Source of the DNA: an uncultured Oxalobacteraceae bacterium
GTDB taxonomy: Bacteria; Pseudomonadota; Gammaproteobacteria; Burkholderiales; Burkholderiaceae
Length of the DNA: 11,824 bases
Direction: 5' to 3'
Assembly: GCA_946479705.1 (NCBI GenBank)
Contig: CAMLHI010000041.1
Location: 1 to 11,824, forward strand
The notes under the pieces were generated by a model, which did not search any database, had not been told where the DNA came from, and was given only the letters and a program-made list of their open reading frames with translations. The position numbers were made by a program, and so were the translations under genes. Below, piece by piece: positions 1 through 5,418 of the stretch (positions are counted from its first letter, which is position 1; every line of letters starts with the position of its first letter).

Positions 1-799
1 TGAAGCACAGTTCGTAGTCGTCGCCGCCGGCCGCGCAGAAGCGCCGCCGCAGGGCGCTGTCCTGGCCGGCCAGCACCGGGCCGGCCGGCAGCAGGTCGGC
101 GTCGAGGGTGGCGCCCACCCGCGAGGCGGCCAGGATGTGGCCCAGGTCGCCCACCAGGCCGTCGGAGATGTCGATGGCGGCGCGCGCCAGCCCGGCGCTG
201 GCCAGGGCGCGGCCCAGGGCCACGCGCGGGGTCGGGGTGTGCATGCGCGCGGCGGCCAGGTCGAGCTGCGCGCCGGGCAGGGTGTGCTGGTGCCAGAAGC
301 AGGCCAGCGCCAGGCGGGCATCGCCCAGGGTGCCGGAAATCCAGATGTCGTCGCCCGCGCACGCGGCGTCGCGCCGCAGCGCCTGGCCCGGCGCCAGCTC
401 GCCGAATATGGTGATGCAGATGGTCAGCGGGCCCTTGGTGGTGTCGCCGCCGATCAGTTCGCAGTCGTGTTCGTCGGCCAGCGCGAACAGGCCGGCGGAA
501 AAGCCGGCCAGCCATTCGCGCCTGGCTTCGGGCAGGGCCAGCGCCAGGGTGAAGCCGAGCGGGCGCGCGCCCATGGCGGCCAGGTCGGACAGGTTCACCG
601 CCAGGCTTTTGTGGCCCAGCTTGCGCGCGTCGGCGCCGGCGAAGAAATGGCGGCCTTCGACCAGCATGTCGGAAGAGATCGCCAGCTGCATGCCGGGGGC
701 GGGCGCGAGCAGGGCGCAGTCGTCGCCGATGCCCAGCACGGCCCGGCCCGGGCGCTGGCGCTGGAAGTAGTGTTTGATCAGGTCGAATTCGGAGAGCAT
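1..799 (-). CDS. thiL: Thiamine-monophosphate kinase ThiL (3' end outside the window)
   Basis: ThiL phosphorylates thiamine monophosphate to thiamine pyrophosphate with ATP, the last step of cofactor synthesis in the cytoplasm. The visible 266 residues begin MLSEFDLIKHYF. They carry the family's motifs in order: GIGDDCALL near residue 23, NLSDLAAMGA at 69-78 (Mg/ATP site), GGDTT at 117-121, DISDGL at 210-215 and GGDDYELCF at 258-266. The family is about 320-330 residues long, so roughly 55-60 C-terminal residues lie beyond position 1. The ATG at 799 fits the family N-terminus. No Shine-Dalgarno sequence is visible just upstream, and a TACAAT hexamer (minus strand, 812-807) sits only 7 bases before the ATG, so the transcript could be leaderless. 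The gene is divergent from the kinase at 897. Identification is firm; the start is very likely. Confidence 0.96.
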   Translation of the reverse strand, partial: MLSEFDLIKHYFQRQRPGRAVLGIGDDCALLAPAPGMQLAISSDMLVEGRHFFAGADARKLGHKSLAVNLSDLAAMGARPLGFTLALALPEARREWLAGFSAGLFALADEHDCELIGGDTTKGPLTICITIFGELAPGQALRRDAACAGDDIWISGTLGDARLALACFWHQHTLPGAQLDLAAARMHTPTPRVALGRALASAGLARAAIDISDGLVGDLGHILAASRVGATLDADLLPAGPVLAGQDSALRRRFCAAGGDDYELCF

Positions 800-871
800 G
801 GGCGCGATTGTAATGGATAGGTCCTGTTCGACCGCGTCGACGGGCGACCGGTAGTGCAAACGCGTAGATGC

Positions 872-877
872 TAGAAT
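872..877 (+). promoter_or_regulatory. Possible -10 element for the kinase gene
   Basis: TAGAAT lies 19 bases before the ATG at 897, which would put the transcription start near 884 and leave a leader of about 13 bases. No good -35 hexamer is found at the right distance, and the kinase ATG has no clear ribosome binding site. This is a weak assignment. The whole thiL-kinase gap is only 97 bases, so both divergent promoters must lie in it. Confidence 0.3.
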
Positions 878-896
878 TGCCCACTGCCAATTTTGT

Positions 897-3056
897 ATGA
901 TAGCCAGTATTCACACCCTCCCCATGCCCGCACACTCCCCCGCGCCGCTCGCCTCACCGCCGATCGGGCAGACGATCAAGCATTACGAAATTCGCGCGGC
1001 CTTGGGAGAAGGGGGCTTCGGCCAGGTTTTCGAGGCTTGGGATAGCAAATTATGCCGAAGTGTTGCGTTAAAACGGCTCAAGCAGGGCGGGGCTGCCAAG
1101 CTGGTGAACGAGGCGCGGCTGGCGGCTTCGGTTCAGCACGCCGCGTTCGTCAAGATTTATGCCATCGAAGACGATGACGACAGCCAATCGATCGTGATGG
1201 AGCTGGTGCGCGGCATCACGCTCAGGCAGATACTCGCGGCCGGGCCGCCCGATCCCGGCGCGGCCCGCGACATCGTGGTCCAGATCGCCGGGGCGATGCT
1301 GGAGGCGCACCAGGCAGGGCTGGTGCACGGCGACCTCAAACCGTCCAACGTCATGCAAGAGGGCGGCTCAAGGATCCGCATCCTCGACTTCGGCCTGGCG
1401 ACGCAGGGCGACGCCACCGTGTCCACTTCGGTGGCGCTGAGCGATCCTCAGGGAACCGTTGCGTACATGGCGCCGGAGATGCTGAGCGGTGGCGGCAGCA
1501 GCGTCAAGACCGACGTGTACGCGCTGGGGGTCATGCTGTACGAGCTGCTGACGGGCGCGCGCCCGTTCCCCGCGCTGCACGGCCTGGCGCTGGCCGCCGC
1601 GCTGCTGCAATGCAGCTCGCGGCAGTGGGAGTATCCGGACGCCATGCCGGTGTCGCTGCGCCAGCTGATTCTGGCAATGACGGCGCGCGATCCGGCCCAC
1701 AGGCTGCCCGATATGCAGGCGGTGCTTGCAGGGCTGGACACGCCGCGCCCCGCCGCGACCGCCCCACGCCAGCGGCGCTGGAATGGAGCGCGCCGCCGAA
1801 GGGCCGCCTGGCTTGCACTGGCGCTGGGCGCGCTCCTGCTCGGCGGCGCCTGGTACTGGCGCGGCGCTGGCATGGACATGCCGCTTGCGCTGGGCAGCTA
1901 TTCCGCCGCACAGGAGATCGCCCATGGACTCGACGCGCTGCGCCTGTACGACCGGCCCGGCCAGCTGGCGGCGGCAAGCGGGCATTTCGAACGGGTCCTG
2001 GCGCACGATCCGGACAGCGCGGCGGCGGTGGCCGGCATGTCGATCATGTACAGCCGCCGCCATCAGAGCGACGGGCAGGACGAGATCTGGCTGAGGAAGG
2101 CCATGGCCGCGGCCCAGCAGTCCTTGAAGCTGGACGGCCAGCTGGCGCTGGCCCATGCCGCATACGGCATTGCCCTGGAACGCGACGGCAAGAGCGAGCC
2201 CGCGCTCGCGGCCTTGGCGCAGGCGCTCGCGCTCGACCCGAACAATGTGTTTGCGCTGCTGGGCAAGGTGAAGGCATTGAACCGCCTGCGCCGCTATGAC
2301 GAGGCGAGGGCGGCCGCCAAACGCGGCCTGGCGCTGTATCCCCAGGAACGCTCGTTTGCCGACCTGATCGGCCAGGCACATTTCGAGCAGGGCGACTACG
2401 CCGCCGCGGAACAGGCGTTCCGCCTCAGCTTGCGGCTGCAGCCGGACGCCGTGTTCGCCTATGCCAATCTGAATGCCACCTTGCACCGGCAAGGCCGCAC
2501 CGACGAAGCTTTCCAGATTCTGCAGCAAGGCTTGCAGGTGCGGCCAAACGCCTGGTTGTACGGGAACCTCGGAACGGCGCTGTTCGCCCGTGGCGACTAC
2601 CCGGGCGCGGCGGCGGCGTTCGAAAACGCCGTGTCGCCGCAAAAGGGAAATCCCGGCAACTATCTGGGCTGGGCGAACCTGGCCGATACCTTGTTATGGA
2701 TTCCCGGCCGCGCCGCCGAAGCCGCCAAAGCGTACACCAGGGCGCGCCAGTTGCTCGGCGCGCGGCTGGAACACGCCCCTGACGACGCAGCGCTGGTGTC
2801 GCGGATGGGCCTGTACGTCGCGCGCAGCGGCGAGCGCGCGCGCGCCCAGGCCTGGGTGGAGCGGGCATTGGGGCTGGCCCCGAAGAGCATGGACGTGCAT
2901 TTCCGCGCCGGCATGGCTTTCGAACTGATGGGCCAGCGCAAGCGCGCCATCGACGAGATCGTGCTGGCCAGGCGCTTGGGCTTTCCGGATAACGCCATCG
3001 ACAGCGAACCGGATCTGGTCGCCCTGCGGCGCGATCCCCGCTATCCCCAGCGCTGA
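897..3056 (+). CDS. Membrane-anchored Ser/Thr protein kinase with C-terminal TPR repeats
   Basis: This is a Hanks-type kinase of 719 residues that would phosphorylate Ser/Thr on unknown partners. The cytoplasmic kinase domain spans about 29-280: glycine loop GEGGFG (37-42), ATP lysine K59 in VALKRL, helix-C E72, catalytic loop HGDLKPSN (144-151; Asp146, Lys148, Asn151), DFG (164-166), a Ser/Thr-rich activation segment (174-187), APE (192-194) and DVYALGVMLYELLTG (206-220). Catalytic residues are intact, but HRD is replaced by HGD. A basic stretch (291-302) precedes a single membrane helix at about 303-320. The rest, from about 340 to 700, is eight or more TPR-like helix pairs, for example 416-449, 450-483, 485-517, 518-551, 631-663 and 665-697. 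The basic side precedes the helix, so the TPR part is probably periplasmic and may be a sensor or protein-binding region. ATG 897 lacks a visible RBS, and Met10 (924) is an alternative start. It precedes the 135-residue gene by 63 bases. Confidence 0.93.
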   Translation: MIASIHTLPMPAHSPAPLASPPIGQTIKHYEIRAALGEGGFGQVFEAWDSKLCRSVALKRLKQGGAAKLVNEARLAASVQHAAFVKIYAIEDDDDSQSIVMELVRGITLRQILAAGPPDPGAARDIVVQIAGAMLEAHQAGLVHGDLKPSNVMQEGGSRIRILDFGLATQGDATVSTSVALSDPQGTVAYMAPEMLSGGGSSVKTDVYALGVMLYELLTGARPFPALHGLALAAALLQCSSRQWEYPDAMPVSLRQLILAMTARDPAHRLPDMQAVLAGLDTPRPAATAPRQRRWNGARRRRAAWLALALGALLLGGAWYWRGAGMDMPLALGSYSAAQEIAHGLDALRLYDRPGQLAAASGHFERVLAHDPDSAAAVAGMSIMYSRRHQSDGQDEIWLRKAMAAAQQSLKLDGQLALAHAAYGIALERDGKSEPALAALAQALALDPNNVFALLGKVKALNRLRRYDEARAAAKRGLALYPQERSFADLIGQAHFEQGDYAAAEQAFRLSLRLQPDAVFAYANLNATLHRQGRTDEAFQILQQGLQVRPNAWLYGNLGTALFARGDYPGAAAAFENAVSPQKGNPGNYLGWANLADTLLWIPGRAAEAAKAYTRARQLLGARLEHAPDDAALVSRMGLYVARSGERARAQAWVERALGLAPKSMDVHFRAGMAFELMGQRKRAIDEIVLARRLGFPDNAIDSEPDLVALRRDPRYPQR

Positions 3057-3064
3057 CGGAGCGG

Positions 3065-3080
3065 TGGCATGGTCCTTGCT
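3065..3080 (+). promoter_or_regulatory. Sigma-54 (-24/-12) promoter of the 135-residue gene
   Basis: The sequence TGGCATGGTCCTTGCT matches the sigma-54 consensus TGGCACGRNNNTTGCW at every defined position except C to T in TGGCAC. The GG and GC dinucleotides are 10 bases apart, as required. Transcription would begin near 3091, leaving a leader of about 30 bases that contains the GGAGAA ribosome binding site at 3110-3115. It sits in the gap between the kinase stop and the small gene, exactly where a promoter is expected. No TGACATG-type activator site was found immediately upstream, inside the end of the kinase gene. Confidence 0.72.
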
Positions 3081-3119
3081 CGTACCAATGTGCCGACCCC
3101 CCCTTTTTTGGAGAACCTT

Positions 3120-3527
3120 ATGACTGCCACTGCACCACGAGAATACGACCTGGTTTTTCACGCTTACGACATTGGCCCCGCCACCGTGGTGAGCTACCTG
3201 ATCCCGTCGCGACAGCCCATGCCATCGCTCAATTTCGGGAAAGGCGACAAGATTCACATTCGCGTGATCGGACCGGATGAAAGCCCGACTTCGATGGAAT
3301 CGGTTACGATCAAGTTCAAGGTGCAAAGTGGACCGCCGGGGCCGCTGGGCGATGGCACCAAATCCAGCTTCGTGTGGAAGGTGGGCGACCGCGACACGCA
3401 TACCGTCCATGCCAGCGGTAAATGGAAGTTCGGCGCCGTGCTGACGGCTAAGGACAAACGGCAATACACCCTGCCCGACCCCGAGTTTCAGGTTGGCGAC
3501 GGCGGGCAGACCGATCGCAAGGCCTAA
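3120..3527 (+). CDS. Unknown 135-residue protein under a predicted sigma-54 promoter
   Basis: I do not recognise this protein. It starts MTATAPREYDLVFHAYD and is probably soluble: there is no signal peptide or membrane segment and no cysteine. Residues 8-130 alternate in a way that suggests beta strands (for example YDLVFHAYDIG, KIHIRVIG, VTIKFKVQSG, SSFVWKVGDR, WKFGAVLTA), so a small beta-sandwich is plausible. The tail (about 121-135) is polar. ATG 3120 was chosen because GGAGAA (3110-3115) lies 4-6 bases upstream; the upstream in-frame ATG at 3069 falls inside the sigma-54 promoter and is unlikely. It follows the kinase and is probably a target of the FHA/sigma-54 activator encoded downstream on the other strand. 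The function is unknown; it could be an effector or a substrate of the system. The reading frame is well supported. Confidence 0.85.
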   Translation: MTATAPREYDLVFHAYDIGPATVVSYLIPSRQPMPSLNFGKGDKIHIRVIGPDESPTSMESVTIKFKVQSGPPGPLGDGTKSSFVWKVGDRDTHTVHASGKWKFGAVLTAKDKRQYTLPDPEFQVGDGGQTDRKA

Positions 3528-3529
3528 GT

Positions 3530-3548
3530 CCACGCCCCGGCAGCGTGG
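3530..3548 (+). terminator. Possible terminator hairpin after the 135-residue gene
   Basis: CCACGC (3530-3535) and GCGTGG (3543-3548) form a perfect 6-bp stem with a 7-base loop, starting three bases after the TAA stop. There is no run of T after it, so it may protect the 3' end rather than terminate by itself. It is followed by the intergenic repeat at 3566-3610. Confidence 0.35.
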
Positions 3549-3565
3549 CGCCGGTGTCCCGAGCG

Positions 3566-3610
3566 GCAGATTCCTTGAATAAATCACGCGCGCATCGGCC
3601 AGATGCTGCG
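3566..3610. repeat. Intergenic repeat, copy A (matches 6839-6883)
   Basis: This segment matches 6839-6883 at 42 of 45 positions, including 25 identical consecutive bases (3566-3590 against 6839-6863). Weaker similarity extends upstream to about 3551. Copy A can fold: CCTTGAA (3573-3579) pairs with TTCAAGG (3616-3622), and GCATC (3592-3596) with GATGC (3602-3606). It lies between the 3' ends of two convergent genes. The family is not recognised. Copy A lacks the long right arm seen in copy B. Confidence 0.85.
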
Positions 3611-3654
3611 AAGTGTTCAAGGTCGATTATGCAAGGAAGGACCAAGCCGGGACG

Positions 3655-5175
3655 CTAGTGCCCTAAATCCAGGGCGCGCAGATGGCGGCGCAGCGCCTCG
3701 CTCGGCGTCCTGAGCAGGGCCGCGCAAGCTTCCAGGTCGCTACCGCAGCGCGCCAGCGCGGCGGCAATTTCCGCCGCCGGTATCTGGCTGGCCGCGCGGA
3801 TCTGCGCATTGCCTTCGATGAGCTTGTACATCGACGGACGCGAAATGCCCAGTTGCTGTGCCGCGCCCTGGATGTACCATCCATGATTGTCCAGCGCGGC
3901 CAGCACGTCGGCGTCGCTCAGCTCCGCCAGCTTCTTGCGGCCCGGCGCTGGCGTGGCCGGCGCAGGCGCGCCTGCGGCCGCGCTGGACGTCATCCGTAGC
4001 GGCCGCACTTCCAGCATGCCGTCGAAGTCGGGGTACGCGCCGGCCTGCAGCGCCAGCAGGCAACGCGTGGCCAGATGGCGCAGCTGGCGCACATTGCCGG
4101 GCCAGTCGTAATTGGCAAATTTGCTGGCCAGTTCAGGAGGAAAGCGTAGACCGCCCGCGTGTTCGCCCAGCAGGTGCAGGAGCAGCACGCCGATGTCTTC
4201 GCGCCGTTCGCGCAAGGGCGCCAGGCGGATCACGAAGCTTTCCAGGCGACGCAGTAGCGCCTGGTTGAAGGTGTCGGCATACAGATCCTGGTCGGTGGCC
4301 GCGATCAGGCGCGCGCTCGAGCGCAGGTCGGCCGCCGCGCCCAGCGGACGGTAGTCGCCGCTCTCCAGCACGCGCAGCAGCATCGGCTGCACCGCAGCGG
4401 GCGCGTTGCCGATTTCGTCGAGAAACAGGGTGGCCTGGCTGGCTTCGCCGAACAGGCCGCCGCGGGCCGCCTGGGCGCCGGTATAGGCGCCGCGCGCCGC
4501 GCCGAACAGGTCCGCTGCCGCCAGCGATTCGTTCAAGGCCGCCATATTGACCGTGACCAGCGGCCGTGCCGTGCGCGCGCTGCAGGTATGGATGGCGCGC
4601 GCCACCACTTCCTTGCCCGTTCCCGTCTCTCCCAGCAGCAGCACGGCTTCCTCGGTCGCGGCCACCTGGCGTACCAGGTCGCGCATGCGGATGGCCGCTT
4701 CGCCCACGCCGAGCAGGCCGGGCAGCGCATTGTCCTTGGGCAGGCAGCGCATCCAGTGTAGGCACAGCAGTACCGCGCGCCCCAGTCCGAGGATGGCGCC
4801 TGCCGCGACCTGGTCGTGGCTCAGCTGCACCGCCGCGCCGATGTCAACCCCGTTCAGCTCGACGGCCATGCGGCTGGCCGGCGGATGGATCGTCAGCTTG
4901 TCCTGCTGGTCGCGCACGATCAGCAGCCGTTCGCGCGAAATGCCGCCGTAGCCGAGCGCGGCCTGGGCCTGGCCGGGGCGCTGGAACAAGGGCAGGTAGC
5001 GCGACAGTTCAACGGTGGCGCCGGTGGCCAGGTACTGTTCGCCGATGCGCCCGGTATCGGGGTGCCAGACGATGGTCAGGCACAGCAGCGGAGCATCGGC
5101 CTGGGCGGCTGCCGACAGCGGCGAAGTCAAGGTGCAGTCGTTATGTTCCAACAGAGTCCCCGGGTGGCATGTCAA
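3655..5175 (-). CDS. FHA-domain sigma-54-dependent transcriptional activator
   Basis: This is a bacterial enhancer-binding protein of up to 506 residues that uses ATP hydrolysis to open sigma-54 promoters. In order: an FHA-like domain at about 45-140 (SR pair in GGISRERLL, 80-81; NG at 108-109), which in this family binds phosphothreonine; then the AAA+ domain at about 152-390 with Walker A GETGTGKE (182-189), sigma-54 contact loop GAYTGA (229-234, usually GAFTGA), Walker B LFLDEIG (250-256) and WPGNVRQL (358-365). An Ala/Pro linker (399-412) leads to a Fis-type helix-turn-helix (AAQQLGISRPSMYKLIE, 438-454) and a second, degenerate Fis-like unit (467-502). There is no receiver domain, so phosphopeptide binding by FHA is the likely input, with the nearby kinase as source. 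The start is uncertain: TTG 5175 lies inside an operator half-site, and TTG at 5151 (GGGGAC upstream) or 5130 would also keep all domains. It is divergent from the 443-residue gene. Confidence 0.92.
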   Translation of the reverse strand: MTCHPGTLLEHNDCTLTSPLSAAAQADAPLLCLTIVWHPDTGRIGEQYLATGATVELSRYLPLFQRPGQAQAALGYGGISRERLLIVRDQQDKLTIHPPASRMAVELNGVDIGAAVQLSHDQVAAGAILGLGRAVLLCLHWMRCLPKDNALPGLLGVGEAAIRMRDLVRQVAATEEAVLLLGETGTGKEVVARAIHTCSARTARPLVTVNMAALNESLAAADLFGAARGAYTGAQAARGGLFGEASQATLFLDEIGNAPAAVQPMLLRVLESGDYRPLGAAADLRSSARLIAATDQDLYADTFNQALLRRLESFVIRLAPLRERREDIGVLLLHLLGEHAGGLRFPPELASKFANYDWPGNVRQLRHLATRCLLALQAGAYPDFDGMLEVRPLRMTSSAAAGAPAPATPAPGRKKLAELSDADVLAALDNHGWYIQGAAQQLGISRPSMYKLIEGNAQIRAASQIPAAEIAAALARCGSDLEACAALLRTPSEALRRHLRALDLGH

Positions 5176-5192
5176 GGCGGGCTGATGACATG
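5168..5192. promoter_or_regulatory. Inverted repeat CATGTCA-N11-TGACATG (activator site, proximal to regulator)
   Basis: CATGTCA (5168-5174) and TGACATG (5186-5192) form an inverted pair. It overlaps the earliest possible TTG start of the activator gene and lies just downstream of that gene's likely -10 element, so binding here would probably repress the regulator's own expression. The half-site is the same as at 5233-5264, which argues for one shared binding protein, most simply the adjacent activator. Confidence 0.6.
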
Positions 5193-5204
5193 GGAAAGCG
5201 CTGC

Positions 5205-5210
5205 ATTTTA
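5205..5210 (-). promoter_or_regulatory. Likely -10 element of the FHA/sigma-54 activator gene
   Basis: On the minus strand this reads TAAAAT, preceded directly by TG, about 30 bases before TTG 5175. No convincing -35 hexamer is present 16-18 bases further upstream. The predicted transcription start near 5197 would place the 5168-5192 inverted repeat in the early transcribed region, a usual arrangement for autorepression. Confidence 0.35.
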
Positions 5211-5232
5211 CACGCCGCTCGACCAGTGGCTG

Positions 5233-5264
5233 TTGACATGCAAATGGAGGACATTACATGTCAA
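5233..5264. promoter_or_regulatory. Inverted repeat TTGACATG-N16-CATGTCAA (upstream activator sequence)
   Basis: TTGACATG (5233-5240) and CATGTCAA (5257-5264) are perfect 8-base inverted half-sites. The centre lies about 100 bases before the predicted transcription start (about 5348) of the 443-residue gene, a normal distance for the enhancer of a sigma-54 promoter. Four copies of the same 7-base half-site within 100 bases of the gene for an enhancer-binding protein make this the likely binding site of that protein. Confidence 0.68.
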
Positions 5265-5300
5265 CCGCCCTGTAGCAGAGGCAAACAGTTGGTCTTTTCG

Positions 5301-5319
5301 GCCGATGTGCGGCTTTTTT
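5301..5319 (+). terminator. Small terminator-like hairpin upstream of the 443-residue gene
   Basis: GCCG (5301-5304) and CGGC (5310-5313) form a 4-bp stem with a 5-base loop, followed by six T. It would stop plus-strand read-through just ahead of the sigma-54-like promoter at 5323. The stem is short, so the call is weak. Confidence 0.35.
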
Positions 5320-5322
5320 CGT

Positions 5323-5338
5323 TGGCACGCTTCTTGAG
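5323..5338 (+). promoter_or_regulatory. Sigma-54-like promoter of the 443-residue gene
   Basis: The -24 box TGGCACG (5323-5329) is perfect. The -12 box is TTGA instead of TTGC, with the correct 10-base spacing between GG and GA. The site lies 80 bases before the ATG and about 60 bases downstream of the TTGACATG inverted repeat, next to a gene for a sigma-54 activator. Context makes up for the imperfect -12 box. Confidence 0.6.
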
Positions 5339-5418
5339 TTAGAGGAGGGCGGCGCCTGGAAACGCCCGCTTCCAATCCTGTCAATTTAACCGCCCTTCCC
5401 CGGCATCTGGAGACCATC

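Noticed and set aside
108..820. Two plus-strand frames of 220 and 227 codons over thiL
   Set aside because: They are antisense to thiL, which shows its conserved motifs on the minus strand. Compositions are typical of GC-rich shadow frames.
2036..2052. CATGTC-like half-sites inside the kinase gene as an enhancer for the 3065 promoter
   Set aside because: They are about 1 kb upstream, within coding sequence, and do not form the inverted pair seen at 5168-5264.
1368..2642. A 424-codon minus-strand frame across the kinase gene
   Set aside because: It is a shadow of the kinase frame, which has all catalytic motifs and TPR repeats. No ribosome binding site or family motif is seen.
3069..3119. 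Upstream ATG at 3069 as start of the 135-residue protein
   Set aside because: It lies inside the sigma-54 promoter and has no ribosome binding site, whereas ATG 3120 has GGAGAA at good spacing.
2694..3620. A minus-strand frame of 308 codons running from repeat copy A into the kinase gene
   Set aside because: It is antisense to both the 135-residue gene and the kinase. Its N-terminus resembles another spurious frame at 6717-6956 only because both read through the same DNA repeat.
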